Positions 42,640-52,205 of a DNA stretch of 64,000 bases are shown piece by piece; positions within the stretch are counted from its first letter, which is position 1, and every line of letters starts with the position of its first letter. A program made the position numbers and the translations under genes. The notes under the pieces were generated by a model that made no database searches, was not told the origin of the DNA, and saw only the letters and a program-made list of their open reading frames with translations. The stretch comes from Dokdonia sp. PRO95 (GTDB lineage Bacteria > Bacteroidota > Bacteroidia > Flavobacteriales > Flavobacteriaceae). The stretch covers positions 1,451,127 to 1,515,126 of the forward strand of contig NZ_CM001837.1 of the NCBI RefSeq assembly GCF_000355805.1. Reading direction: 5' to 3'.

Positions 42640-42668
42640 AAAATAAAAGGCCACACTTGCGTGTGGCC
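42640..42668 (-). terminator. Terminator at the end of the FG-GAP/haloperoxidase cluster
   Basis: GGCCACAC, TTGC loop, GTGTGGCC; on the minus strand a TTTTATTTTA run follows. It separates the pentapeptide gene from the DUF4230 gene. Confidence 0.85.
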
Positions 42669-42781
42669 TGAATGAGTTTATAAATCCCCCAATTTAATCC
42701 CTCATTGATTATTGGTGTAAATATAGTTTGAGGGATAGCTTTTTAGTAGGGGCATTTACCCTATTTTCTGTATTACAAATC

Positions 42782-43351
42782 TCACTTAAGATTGAGTTGT
42801 AAGTGTATTACGAGTCCTTCTAAGTGGTCTTTAGAAAATATGGCCCCTTTCATATTGTTATTCGTAGTGTCAATAGTAAAATCGATTGCTCCCATAAAAT
42901 CTGCCTTAGTAAGATTTGTATTATCAAAGATGGTTTTACTCAATGTTGATCCAGTAAATGTGGCCTGTGATAAATCTGCACTAGTAAAATCTACCTCTGT
43001 AACTTGGCAAGAATTAAAAGATGTTCCTTTTAAAGGTAATTGAGTGAAATTTGCTAGCTGTAGTATGCTTTCGCGAAAGCGTATATCTAACATAAATGGC
43101 TCGCAAACGCTGAAGTCTGCGCCTAGTAATTTACACGATTCAAAAGTGACTTGGTTAAGCGTTGCACCACCAAATTTTACATTAGTAAGATTGCAATCTA
43201 TGAATGTACATTCAAGAAAGCTTGTATTTGAGACATGAAGATTTTCAAAATTACAGTCTGTAAATGTGCAATTATCATACTCACCTTTTTTAAAGTATTG
43301 TAAGGTGAAGTCTATGGAAACAAATTCTTCATCATCATAAAAATCAGACAT
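42782..43351 (-). CDS. Pentapeptide-repeat protein
   Basis: 189 residues. Tandem A(D/N)LxX-type repeats run from residue ~25 to 165, for example CTFTDCNFENLHVSNTSFLE, LTNVKFGGATLNQVTFES and ADLSQATFTGSTLSKTIF, forming a right-handed quadrilateral beta-helix as in Qnr and McbG proteins. There is no signal peptide, so it is cytoplasmic. Family members include gyrase-binding resistance proteins, but most have no tested role. It is the last gene of the cluster, 7 bases after the GyrI-like gene; the pairing of a pentapeptide protein with a GyrI-like domain is noted as a finding. A palindrome variant at 43066 encodes RFRES inside the repeat helix. Confidence 0.88.
   Translation of the reverse strand: MSDFYDDEEFVSIDFTLQYFKKGEYDNCTFTDCNFENLHVSNTSFLECTFIDCNLTNVKFGGATLNQVTFESCKLLGADFSVCEPFMLDIRFRESILQLANFTQLPLKGTSFNSCQVTEVDFTSADLSQATFTGSTLSKTIFDNTNLTKADFMGAIDFTIDTTNNNMKGAIFSKDHLEGLVIHLQLNLK
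43066..43081. repeat. Iterated palindrome copy, one mismatch, inside pentapeptide gene
   Basis: TGCTTTCGCGAAAGCG; first base differs. Translated as RFRES. Confidence 0.8.
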
Positions 43352-43358
43352 ATTGGTA

Positions 43359-44252
43359 CTAATTTATTATCGGCATGAAGATTTCTGCTTTCCAATTACT
43401 TGCGTCTCCACCCATATTAGGATTATTATAGAAAACTTCTGTGGGCCTAGGATCTATTTTTATATTGTTAGTTTTTGCGTAATTAAGTAAGGCGTACCAA
43501 GCGCGATCTGATGTAAGATAGTTTCCATTGTAGGTAGCTTTAAGAACTTTTTGATCCTTAGTATTTCCATATTGTATATCTGCTACTTGAGGAAGTGAGT
43601 CAGTGGGTATTATTGGAAAACCAAACTGATATTTAATGCTATCGGTTTCACGATTCCAATAGGTTATTTTGACAAATGGAGGTCCATCTAATGTTGTATT
43701 TGATACGGCCATTGTGTTTTGTAGATAGGTGATGTCTTTCATCATACCTGTCACTTTGTAAGCTTGTAGTCCCTCATATTGGGTATATGCATAGTGCTTT
43801 GCAGGTAATGTGGTAATACCATCTATAGTAATAGTAATGTCCTTAAGGTGCTGTTGTAATGTTTCGTTATAATTTAGGATGGTCTGTCTAGCGCTTTTTT
43901 CAAAGCTAGTTTGTTGCCATAGTCCTTGAAGTCTATTCTGTAAGCTATAAGCACTGTCTGTTACATGTACTTTTATTTCAGAAACAGTATCATTTATTCT
44001 TTTTATATTCCAGTTGTAAAGGTGTACTGAATCTTGTATCATATATTTTTGATCAATCTGAGTACGATTATTCTTTTCTAAAACGGAAGCAGTTGTTACA
44101 ATATTGTCATTCCAATTCTTCGTAAACTGCTCGATAGTTCCTAGGTTCCCTTTGGCTTTAATTATTGCAGTAAAGTCTCCCGGTTTCAAAAAGAAATACC
44201 AGCCTGCAGCTGCAATCAAGACGATTAATAAAACAGCGATTACTTTTTTCAT
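43359..44252 (-). CDS. Membrane-anchored protein with GyrI-like (AraC effector-binding) C-terminal domain
   Basis: 297 residues. An N-terminal membrane anchor (MKKVIAVLLIVLIAAAGWYF) is followed by a soluble region; the first ~130 residues have no clear domain. The C-terminal ~150 residues resemble the GyrI-like/AraC effector-binding fold, including the typical ending RPTEVFYNNPNMGGDASNWK and AEIFMPI (compare family endings with a YxxxP...ADWxTEIxxPV pattern). Such domains bind small ligands. The protein is probably periplasm-facing. It lies between the haloperoxidase gene (11 bases) and the pentapeptide gene (7 bases) in one operon. Confidence 0.72.
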   Translation of the reverse strand: MKKVIAVLLIVLIAAAGWYFFLKPGDFTAIIKAKGNLGTIEQFTKNWNDNIVTTASVLEKNNRTQIDQKYMIQDSVHLYNWNIKRINDTVSEIKVHVTDSAYSLQNRLQGLWQQTSFEKSARQTILNYNETLQQHLKDITITIDGITTLPAKHYAYTQYEGLQAYKVTGMMKDITYLQNTMAVSNTTLDGPPFVKITYWNRETDSIKYQFGFPIIPTDSLPQVADIQYGNTKDQKVLKATYNGNYLTSDRAWYALLNYAKTNNIKIDPRPTEVFYNNPNMGGDASNWKAEIFMPIIN

Positions 44253-44263
44253 TATTTCAAAAC

Positions 44264-45619
44264 TTAGTTAGTTGCAACCATTGTTTCATTTTTCATTTCT
44301 AGTGTAGAAACAACAAACTTTCCTAGTTTTTGACCTTGTTCTAGTCCTACTGCTACTGCAGCACGATAGTGTATTCCTCCATACATACGACTTACAGCAG
44401 CTTCCTCAGCCGCGGCTTGAAAAGATGTGAAGCTACGCACCGGTAGTCCGTATGCTATTTCTGTATCATCATCAAAAGAAAAGTCATCACCAAAAATGCT
44501 AGTCAATGTCTCAGATGCTGCACCAGATACTACAGAGTGTCCACTCACATATTCTGGAAACGGAGGTGTTTGTAATATAGGTTTCCACGAGTCGTCTATG
44601 TGATTGTTGATGAGCGTTTCTGGGCGTATCAGGTTAGAGCGATATTTTTCATCCCAGCAAGAAATAAATGCATCGTTCATGGCGATAGATGTTTTTGCAT
44701 AAGCATGTAATGTATTCATTACATCAAAACCTGCTTTCTTTGAAGCAATCTTTGTAATACCTATCCAGTGACCTCCTGGAGTAATCTTTTTGGTTGCAAA
44801 CATTAAGTGACCGCGAGTAACAGATACGTATGGATTACAATCCCAAAACTGAGCAATCGCAATCTCTTCTGAGGTGTCACCATCTTTTGTGATTTGCTTG
44901 CTTATATCATAAACCTCTTTAAGCTCTTTATAAAAATCTGAATCTTCTTCTAGTGAGAATGCAGGAGGAGGTACAGGCTTAAACTGGTCTGCAGATGTAA
45001 GTGTAAATGGTCTTATTTTATTCCAATGTGGTTCTATGCCGTCCATGTATGCTGGAGGCGTAGGTTGCCAGCGAGAAGGCTCATCTGCATACACAGAAAA
45101 TTTAGGCATTGTACGCGTCTGTTTATAATTATCTCCATCCATCCATTGTGCTATATGGCTTGCAACCTTTAGCCCATAATCTCTGGACTGTACAAAAACA
45201 TCTTCATTGCGCTCTTTCCATGTCATGTAAAGGCTATCTCTATATGTCTCAATTTCTTGCTCAGAAAATATGAGGCGCTTGCTCATTTCCATGTGAGCAA
45301 CCAGTGCTGCAAGCTCAAAGTTTATAGTTGTGTCCTTTGATGGAGTTGGAATACCTTTAAGACCTGCAAGCTGTCCAGCAAGAGAGTTAAATTCAGTATC
45401 ATTTACAGCTAGTATTTCATAAGCTGCAATATTAGGATACGCATAGATACGACTCGCAACAGGCGGTGAGAAAATGTCGTGTATAATAACTTCAGTAACC
45501 TTGTCTATCGCATTATGGAAATGCTCGGGAGTTATAACAATAGGCTCATCTTTTGTAGCGCATGAAGTGATGCATGCAGTAATAAGGACTACTATAAGAA
45601 AGTGGTATGCTGTTTTCAT
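44264..45619 (-). CDS. Vanadium-dependent haloperoxidase-type PAP2 superfamily lipoprotein
   Basis: 451 residues with a lipoprotein signal (MKTAYHFLIVVLITACITSCATK). The helical PAP2/haloperoxidase active site is complete: Lys325 and Arg332 in KYRSNLIRPETLIN, Ser359-Gly-His361 in YVSGHSVVSG, and Arg411 with His417 in SRMYGGIHYRAA. These match the oxyanion-binding KxxxxxxRP, SGH and SRxxxxxH motifs that bind vanadate in haloperoxidases or phosphate in acid phosphatases. Length and spacing favour the secreted haloperoxidase-like group, whose members oxidise halides with peroxide; phosphatase activity cannot be excluded. Its start overlaps the stop of the upstream FG-GAP gene (TAATG), so it is co-translated with it. 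Confidence 0.88.
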   Translation of the reverse strand: MKTAYHFLIVVLITACITSCATKDEPIVITPEHFHNAIDKVTEVIIHDIFSPPVASRIYAYPNIAAYEILAVNDTEFNSLAGQLAGLKGIPTPSKDTTINFELAALVAHMEMSKRLIFSEQEIETYRDSLYMTWKERNEDVFVQSRDYGLKVASHIAQWMDGDNYKQTRTMPKFSVYADEPSRWQPTPPAYMDGIEPHWNKIRPFTLTSADQFKPVPPPAFSLEEDSDFYKELKEVYDISKQITKDGDTSEEIAIAQFWDCNPYVSVTRGHLMFATKKITPGGHWIGITKIASKKAGFDVMNTLHAYAKTSIAMNDAFISCWDEKYRSNLIRPETLINNHIDDSWKPILQTPPFPEYVSGHSVVSGAASETLTSIFGDDFSFDDDTEIAYGLPVRSFTSFQAAAEEAAVSRMYGGIHYRAAVAVGLEQGQKLGKFVVSTLEMKNETMVATN

Positions 45620-48600
45620 TAATCAGGGATTTGTATGTTATAAACTTGTGCTGCTTCATTATTAAAAGTAACGAGCAAGTATGAAATATTGTTTACGGTT
45701 ATAATATCTAAATGTCTTATCGATTTCTGTGCAAAGTCTAGCCCTAGTTCATATCCTAAAACCACCTCGTTTTCTGATGCTATTAGTGCCCCAGAAAACG
45801 AATCTAGCCTACCGTGATATGGTTTTGTGCCAAAATAATTTCCTCCAGCTATTGCTTCCTCATTGCCATCGCCATTAAAGTCGTAAACCACGAAATCCAT
45901 AATAGGAGCTACTTGCAATGCACCCGTGAAAGGTACAAAAGTAAAAATTCCTTTTTCATTTTTTAAATATCCGGAGGTCAGGGTGTTTACTTCAAATCGT
46001 TGAGCGGCTCGGAGTGCTTTTTCTCCAAAAATTTGGGATACAGTGTCTCCCGCAAAATCATTATTATTTGCGTATTTCTTTTTAAGAAATACGAGTTGAG
46101 CGCCTAGCTCTTGTAGATTTTGAATAGGGTAGTAGTTTCCGTCTTTTGCCGTAGTAACAATAGTTTCTGTTTGCCCGTTATTATCAAAATCTGAGTAATA
46201 CATTGTCATGGGAAACGCTGTAGATGCCGTAAACTTACTGTTTGTTCCCCAGTTCCCAAGCAGGTAATCCATATCACCATCATGATCTATATCAAAAGGT
46301 TGTATGCTTTGCCATAAACCATTAAGAGTGGCGTCTAGCCCTTCTTCTTTTTTAAGAATACCATCTTCATTTTTATAAAAAAGTGGCTGCATCCATTCTC
46401 CTATGACAATTAAATCAGTGGCGCCATCAGCATTAAAATCTGTCCATACGGCATCTGTAACCATTCCTATCTCGCCTAGAGGGTTGTCTTGATCCTCTAC
46501 AAACTTACCTCCGTCATTCTTTAAAAGAAATGATGCTGGAACTTTTCCAAAGTCGCCAGTTACGGCGTGATTACCCACAAAGAGATCCTTGTCTCCATCA
46601 TTATCATAATCACTTGTGATAATGATTGAGGTGTTAGCTCGTATGCCTGACATCTCCATGGTTAAGGTGTCTGATACTTTTAAATAATAGTTTTCTAAAG
46701 CCTCGTTCATTTCGGAAAAATCACCACCTGCTGTACCTACAATAATTTCATTGTTAAGGATAGTAGCTGTCACATCCTCTGTTTTTAAAAGTGATTGTAA
46801 TGGTTTTGAGTACGCTTTCGCGAAAGCGTTATTTCCTCCAGTATACACAGCCGAAGGTATAAACTTAGAACTGCCGAAATAGATGTCGTCATGACCATCA
46901 CCATTTATATCGCCAATTGCCGTTGCAGGACCACGGTCAGATATTTGATAAGGAATTAGTTGCTGCCTATTGAAATCTATATACGCATCTTCCTTGTGTA
47001 TATAGTCTATTCCTAAATTATTTGGTTCTTTAGAAAATAGCGGCTTGCTTTTTATTTGAAGTAAACTATAGTCAAAAGTAGTTGTGTTTTGCGGAGATAA
47101 GGACAATGTTTGATTTGTAGGGATATCGTATAACACTTGCTGCTTGTTATCTGGCCAAATAATGCGAAGTGAGTCTATTGAAGTATTCTTTTTAAAACCA
47201 AAATGAACAACCGGCTCAGAGGATGCTTGAAATCCTCGGGCAGTATACATTTCCTTGTATTGTAATGTTCCATTTTGATATGCAAAAACCTTAGTGCCTA
47301 TACCGAGCGAATTAGCTTTAGAATATTTAAACTTTAATTTTAAAAAGGTTGCTGTAGTGTCTGTTTGGTTCACATAAATAGTTGCCTCTTGATTTATGTT
47401 ATTTACAACAACATCAAGGTCCCCATCATTATCAAGATCTGCCAGCGCAGAAGCACCAGACACCGTAGGTTTTTTGTCAATCCACACTCCAGATTGATCT
47501 GTAAAGACGAGATCTTCATTTCCTTGATACACGTAGTTGTGTGAAGCACCATCAGGCATAAGATTAAGAGCTTCGTTATCTAGAAGTCTTGTCTCGTTGA
47601 GCCTGTTTTGAATCTTACCGCTAGAAATAAAATTAATAAAATCAAGATTATTAGGTCGTTTTGGGATACCATTTGAAATAAATAAGTCTTGATTGCCATC
47701 TTGATTAAAATCTGCAAAGAGGGCACTCCAGCTCCAGTCTGTTGCCGCAACTCCAGAGGAAAGGGCACGTTCTTGAAATTGATATCCCGGCTGATTTACA
47801 AATAGCATATTACGGGTAAACTGGTAGTGATACCCAAAACGTTCTGTACGCAGTTTTTGCGTTTGGATATTATCATCACCTTCGGAGGCTTTTAAAACAT
47901 TCTCGTCTTCTGGTAACATATCGAGTGACATGAGATCAGGGAAACCATCATGGTTAAGATCTGAAGCGTCATTACCCATTGAAAATCTTGAAGTGTGTGG
48001 GAATTGTTCTTTTAAGCTTTCGCGAAAGCGTAATCCTCCTTCATTGATATAGTAATAGTCATCCTCATGAAAGTCATTACCTACGTAAATATCTGGATAA
48101 CCATCCTGATTGAAATCTGCAATAGAAATACCTAGGCCATACCCATTGATACCGCCAAAAATGCCCATTTCTTCACTGACATCTGTAAAGGTATTTCCAT
48201 CGTTTCTAAGAAGCTTGTCTCCCGTTTTGTCGTTACGTTCTAAACGTAAATTTGCATGACCAAATGAGGATTCTGTATGTACAGCATGGTTGAGTAAATA
48301 CAGGTCGAGATCACCATCTTTATCATAATCAAGAACGGCGGCGGTGGTTCCATAATTTTGAAAATCAAGACCAAACTCTGCAGCACGCTCTGTAAAAGTC
48401 TCATCACCATTATTTATAAAAAGCTCGTCGTGTCCTTGGAAATTATTTATCCCTACTACGGAACGCACATAGATATCTAACAGTCCATCTGAGTTTGCGT
48501 CAAACATTATTGTTCCCGTATTCCAAGAGCTTTTTCCTGCTACACCAGCACTAGCCGAGATATCTTTAAACGTAAGATCACCATTATTGAGGTAGAGCTT

Positions 48601-48858
48601 ATTTTTCACTTGATTTCCAGAGAGGTAGATATCTGGTAACCCATCATTGTTAATATCTCCTACAGCGGTGCCACCACCATTGTAGAAGTACAAGTAGTCG
48701 AGTATGTTGAGACTATCTGTCTCTGTGAGATTGTTTGAAAAAGTGATTCCAGTACTCGTGCTGGTAGGGTTTGAAAATAGCCCAGGTGCTTCTTGTACTG
48801 GTTGATGGGTACAACCAATGAGCAGATAACACAGACTTAATAGAACTCCCCACTTCAT
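45619..48858 (-). CDS. FG-GAP/VCBS repeat and ASPIC/UnbV lipoprotein, third of three paralogues
   Basis: 1079 residues. Lipoprotein signal with Cys16 (SLCYLLIGCTHQ). Residues ~50-490 form a first beta-propeller of repeats each with a calcium-binding DxNxDGxxDxY loop, for example VGDINNDGLPDIYLSG; residues ~505-585 are an ASPIC/UnbV domain (LGIGTKVFAYQNG, RIIWPDNKQQVLY); residues ~630-1060 form a second propeller (AIGDINGDGHDDIYFGSS). This is a CRTAC1-like architecture. The protein is probably exposed at the cell surface and may bind glycans or act as a scaffold. Palindrome copies at 46813 (AFAKA) and 48015 (RFRES). It is 3 bases from the previous gene in the operon. Confidence 0.9.
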   Translation of the reverse strand: MKWGVLLSLCYLLIGCTHQPVQEAPGLFSNPTSTSTGITFSNNLTETDSLNILDYLYFYNGGGTAVGDINNDGLPDIYLSGNQVKNKLYLNNGDLTFKDISASAGVAGKSSWNTGTIMFDANSDGLLDIYVRSVVGINNFQGHDELFINNGDETFTERAAEFGLDFQNYGTTAAVLDYDKDGDLDLYLLNHAVHTESSFGHANLRLERNDKTGDKLLRNDGNTFTDVSEEMGIFGGINGYGLGISIADFNQDGYPDIYVGNDFHEDDYYYINEGGLRFRESLKEQFPHTSRFSMGNDASDLNHDGFPDLMSLDMLPEDENVLKASEGDDNIQTQKLRTERFGYHYQFTRNMLFVNQPGYQFQERALSSGVAATDWSWSALFADFNQDGNQDLFISNGIPKRPNNLDFINFISSGKIQNRLNETRLLDNEALNLMPDGASHNYVYQGNEDLVFTDQSGVWIDKKPTVSGASALADLDNDGDLDVVVNNINQEATIYVNQTDTTATFLKLKFKYSKANSLGIGTKVFAYQNGTLQYKEMYTARGFQASSEPVVHFGFKKNTSIDSLRIIWPDNKQQVLYDIPTNQTLSLSPQNTTTFDYSLLQIKSKPLFSKEPNNLGIDYIHKEDAYIDFNRQQLIPYQISDRGPATAIGDINGDGHDDIYFGSSKFIPSAVYTGGNNAFAKAYSKPLQSLLKTEDVTATILNNEIIVGTAGGDFSEMNEALENYYLKVSDTLTMEMSGIRANTSIIITSDYDNDGDKDLFVGNHAVTGDFGKVPASFLLKNDGGKFVEDQDNPLGEIGMVTDAVWTDFNADGATDLIVIGEWMQPLFYKNEDGILKKEEGLDATLNGLWQSIQPFDIDHDGDMDYLLGNWGTNSKFTASTAFPMTMYYSDFDNNGQTETIVTTAKDGNYYPIQNLQELGAQLVFLKKKYANNNDFAGDTVSQIFGEKALRAAQRFEVNTLTSGYLKNEKGIFTFVPFTGALQVAPIMDFVVYDFNGDGNEEAIAGGNYFGTKPYHGRLDSFSGALIASENEVVLGYELGLDFAQKSIRHLDIITVNNISYLLVTFNNEAAQVYNIQIPD
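46813..46828. repeat. Iterated palindrome copy, perfect, inside third FG-GAP gene
   Basis: CGCTTTCGCGAAAGCG, exact; translated as AFAKA on the minus strand. Confidence 0.9.
48015..48030. repeat. Iterated palindrome copy, one mismatch, inside third FG-GAP gene
   Basis: AGCTTTCGCGAAAGCG; first base differs. Translated as RFRES. Confidence 0.8.
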
Positions 48859-48861
48859 GAA

Positions 48862-51800
48862 TTACTTGTTTGCTGTGAAAATTCTAGGTTTTCCATCATT
48901 AATCGCTGATACGAGAAATATATTGCCTTGAGCATCTTTAAATGATTCTAGATGTTTCATTTCTTCGCGAACAAAGAAGCCAGTGTCTGTATAATCTTGC
49001 CATTCAAAATTTGCTTTACCATCACCCAGTAACACATGAGCATATCCCGCATCAAGTTGGGAGTATTGAGGTTTGAATTCAAAATTATTACCTCCCATTA
49101 AAATATCAAGATTGCCATCATTATTTACATCTGTACATGTAATACCACAAACACAAGATAGTTGTACTCGGGTAGGTAATGCTTTGATGGTAAAGTTGCC
49201 GTTTCCTTCATTTATAGCTATTACAGTCTCGGCTGTATTGACCTCTTTTATAATTGCGTTAGCTAAAATATCCTTAGGAAAAAGTTCATCAATGGATCGC
49301 TTTGCATAATCTGATGCTTTGAGATTTTTCTTTTTGAGAGAAACTATTTGTGATGTGATTTCGCTCTTTTGATGTATTGGGAAGTCTTTGCCACCCTCTG
49401 AGTAGGTTGTGATTTGTTCTATCGTACCATTTCCATCAAAGTCTGTGATAAACATTTTAAGCGGGCCATCACTTCCAGGTTTGTAATGCACATTTGTTCC
49501 ATCATTACCAAGTATAAGGTCTAAGTCGCCATCATTGTCAAAATCTGCGCTTTGTATAGCATTCCACCATCCTGCATAAGATGATAGTCCAGTATCTATA
49601 ACTTTAATGGACTCGCTTGTGATGTTAAATGCAGTAGGAGTTCCCCAGTCTGAAACCGTTATTAATTCTTTATTGTTGTCAGCATCAAGATCTATCCATA
49701 GCGCGTCTGTTACCATTCCAGCAGGATTAAGCTGCTTAGAGAGTAGATTGTCTTTAGTGAAATTCCCTTTTCCGTCATTAATTAAGATTGCGTGCGGCGG
49801 GTTAATACCGTAAACACCAGCAACGCTTCTACTACCAATGAATAAATCTATATCTCCATCGCCATCAATGTCGTTAGGTGCAATTACAGATGCACTTTGA
49901 TGTGCAGATGGTAAACTACGTGCATCTTTAAAAGTTCCATTGCCGTTATTTATGTAAAGTCTAGAAATGTAGTAAGCCTCCGCATCTACTTGACCACCTC
50001 CAGTGGATACAATAAGATCTAAAAAGCCGTCATTATTTACATCTACAAAAGTGGCTGCTGTGTCTTCAAATAATGCAGCCTTTTCAAAAGTAATTTTACT
50101 AGATGGAATAAGATTACCTTTTCCTTTATGAATATAGAGCATGCTAGTTTGCCCTTTTGCTCCACCTATGAAGATATCGTCATTACCATCATTGTCTATA
50201 TCTCCTATTGCAATTGCAGGTCCTTCTTGAGAAAGTTTCTTGGCAATGAGTCCCTCAAAATCAAAGTCACTATAATTATTCTCTTTGTGAGCAATAAGTG
50301 TAGGGTTTGTAATTTCTTTTAGTAATGTAGGCTTATTCTTTTTTACAGGAACATAGGTTTCAGATGCGTCTATGATTGATAAATTGAGCGTTTGGTTTGC
50401 TTTTACTTTTGTGAAAAGCTGTGTTTTATCATCAGGCCATATAACGCGAAGTGAGTCTATAGTTGTAGAGCTTCCTAGTCCGATAGTCATATCATGATCC
50501 ATAGATGACTGGAATCCGCGAGAAGGTATAAGTTCTTGTAATACTGAAAGATTATTGTGGTAGAGTCTTACTGTGGTGCCTACTGCAAACTTGTTTTTGT
50601 CACCTCCTTTAAATGTAAGTTTAATATAGTTATGATCCTTATCGACTTTCGTATTGTTTCGGTAAATAAAGGAAGGCATATTTACATTGTTAACCACGAT
50701 ATCGAGATCACCATCATTATCAAGATCTGCGTGAGCGGCACCATTACTCATACTCGGTGTAGCAAGTCCCCAGTCTTTAGATTTATTTTTAAACGTGATA
50801 TCTTTTTGATTATGATACGCATAATTAGCTAGTGGCTTCACTGGCATTTTATTGATTATAGAATCTACAGGATGTGTTTTTCCAGTAGCTTGACTACGCA
50901 TAAGTTTATCTGCAAAGAAGTCTACAAAGTCAAGATCTGTGAGGTCATGATTTATTCCATTAGTAACATAAATATCTCTGAATCCATCATTATCCATGTC
51001 AAATACGAGTCCAGACCAGCTCCAGTCTGTAGCGTTCACCCCGCTATGATATGCGGTTTCAGAAAACGAACCATTACCATTATTTATCTGTAATGTGTTC
51101 TGTATAAATTGTTGGTAGAAATCGTTACGTTGCTTTCGTTTATAAACGTTATATCCATCAAACTCCATAACAGACTTAACGCGTTGCTCATTTTCGGGCA
51201 ACATATCTGTGATAAAAATATCTTGTAAACCATCGTTATTTATATCAGAAATATCAATTCCCATCGCAGATAGGGATAAGTGAGAGGTCCATTCTTTTAT
51301 TTCTTCTGTAAATGTTCCATCTTGATTGTTGATGTATAAATAGTCACGCTCAAAGAAATCATTTGAGATATAAATGTCTGGCCATAAATCTTGGTTAATA
51401 TCAGTAACTACGACACCCAGCCCAAAACCTATTAAGGAACCATAAATGCCTGCCTCTTCACTTACGTCTGTAAATATTCCGCCGTCGTTGCGCATTAGCA
51501 AGTCTCCTACGCCTCTAAACTGGCTGCCTACACTTTCCCAGTTTTGGGCACGTTTGTCACGTTGTCCCTTATTTCCTAAGCTACTTACGGGAACGTTACT
51601 ATTGTTAAGAATATAGACATCAAGATCACCATCTTTATCATAATCAAAAAAGGAAGCTTGGGTTGAAAATCCTGAAGTCGCTAGGTTGTATTCTTTTGCT
51701 TTTTCAGTAAAGGTTAGGTCGCCGTTGTTTATATACAAGTCATTGTCATGACTATCTTCTTCGAGGTTTCCTGCATTACTCACATAAATATCAAGAAGGC

Positions 51801-52200
51801 CATCTGCATTTACATCTGCCATTGTTACTCCTGTAGACCAAGGCTTGTTTCCTTCAATTCCTGCAGATGCTGAAATATCTTCAAATTTAAAATCTCCTTT
51901 GTTTAAAAAGAGCTTGTTCTTACCCATATTTGCCGTTAGGTAAATATCTGCTAGGCCATCATTATTAATGTCACCTATAGCAACGCCACCACCATTATAG
52001 AAGTTTCGGTATTTAAAAATATTGAAGTCAGATTCATTTTTAATACTATTTATAAAATTAACGCCAGTACTGTCTGAGGGCATCTCCGTAAATAGCGTAT
52101 CGCTCTCTGACTTTTGGGTTGGGCTAGACTGCTCATCACAAGAAAGTAATAATAGGGGAAGGACTATTAATAAAAGCCCATATTTTTGTAGTGTTTCCAT
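48862..52200 (-). CDS. FG-GAP/VCBS repeat and ASPIC/UnbV lipoprotein, second of three paralogues
   Basis: 1112 residues. Lipoprotein signal with Cys21 (METLQKYGLLLIVLPLLLLS, then C). Same layout as its neighbours: first propeller (AIGDINNDGLADIYLTAN), ASPIC/UnbV domain (KFAVGTTVRLYHNN, RVIWPDDKTQLFT) and second propeller (IAIGDIDNDGNDDIFIGGA). It differs by a cysteine cluster near the C-terminus, CVCGITC, at a position where the other two paralogues have no cysteine. Calcium-type loops recur throughout. It is 5 bases from the first and 3 bases from the third paralogue, in a tight operon. Confidence 0.9.
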   Translation of the reverse strand: METLQKYGLLLIVLPLLLLSCDEQSSPTQKSESDTLFTEMPSDSTGVNFINSIKNESDFNIFKYRNFYNGGGVAIGDINNDGLADIYLTANMGKNKLFLNKGDFKFEDISASAGIEGNKPWSTGVTMADVNADGLLDIYVSNAGNLEEDSHDNDLYINNGDLTFTEKAKEYNLATSGFSTQASFFDYDKDGDLDVYILNNSNVPVSSLGNKGQRDKRAQNWESVGSQFRGVGDLLMRNDGGIFTDVSEEAGIYGSLIGFGLGVVVTDINQDLWPDIYISNDFFERDYLYINNQDGTFTEEIKEWTSHLSLSAMGIDISDINNDGLQDIFITDMLPENEQRVKSVMEFDGYNVYKRKQRNDFYQQFIQNTLQINNGNGSFSETAYHSGVNATDWSWSGLVFDMDNDGFRDIYVTNGINHDLTDLDFVDFFADKLMRSQATGKTHPVDSIINKMPVKPLANYAYHNQKDITFKNKSKDWGLATPSMSNGAAHADLDNDGDLDIVVNNVNMPSFIYRNNTKVDKDHNYIKLTFKGGDKNKFAVGTTVRLYHNNLSVLQELIPSRGFQSSMDHDMTIGLGSSTTIDSLRVIWPDDKTQLFTKVKANQTLNLSIIDASETYVPVKKNKPTLLKEITNPTLIAHKENNYSDFDFEGLIAKKLSQEGPAIAIGDIDNDGNDDIFIGGAKGQTSMLYIHKGKGNLIPSSKITFEKAALFEDTAATFVDVNNDGFLDLIVSTGGGQVDAEAYYISRLYINNGNGTFKDARSLPSAHQSASVIAPNDIDGDGDIDLFIGSRSVAGVYGINPPHAILINDGKGNFTKDNLLSKQLNPAGMVTDALWIDLDADNNKELITVSDWGTPTAFNITSESIKVIDTGLSSYAGWWNAIQSADFDNDGDLDLILGNDGTNVHYKPGSDGPLKMFITDFDGNGTIEQITTYSEGGKDFPIHQKSEITSQIVSLKKKNLKASDYAKRSIDELFPKDILANAIIKEVNTAETVIAINEGNGNFTIKALPTRVQLSCVCGITCTDVNNDGNLDILMGGNNFEFKPQYSQLDAGYAHVLLGDGKANFEWQDYTDTGFFVREEMKHLESFKDAQGNIFLVSAINDGKPRIFTANK

Positions 52201-52205
52201 AAAGT

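Noticed and set aside
42612-42656. N-terminal extension of the DUF4230 ORF to 42656
   Set aside because: The extra start codon lies in a terminator hairpin and precedes the hydrophobic anchor without family similarity; the ATG at 42611 is a better start.
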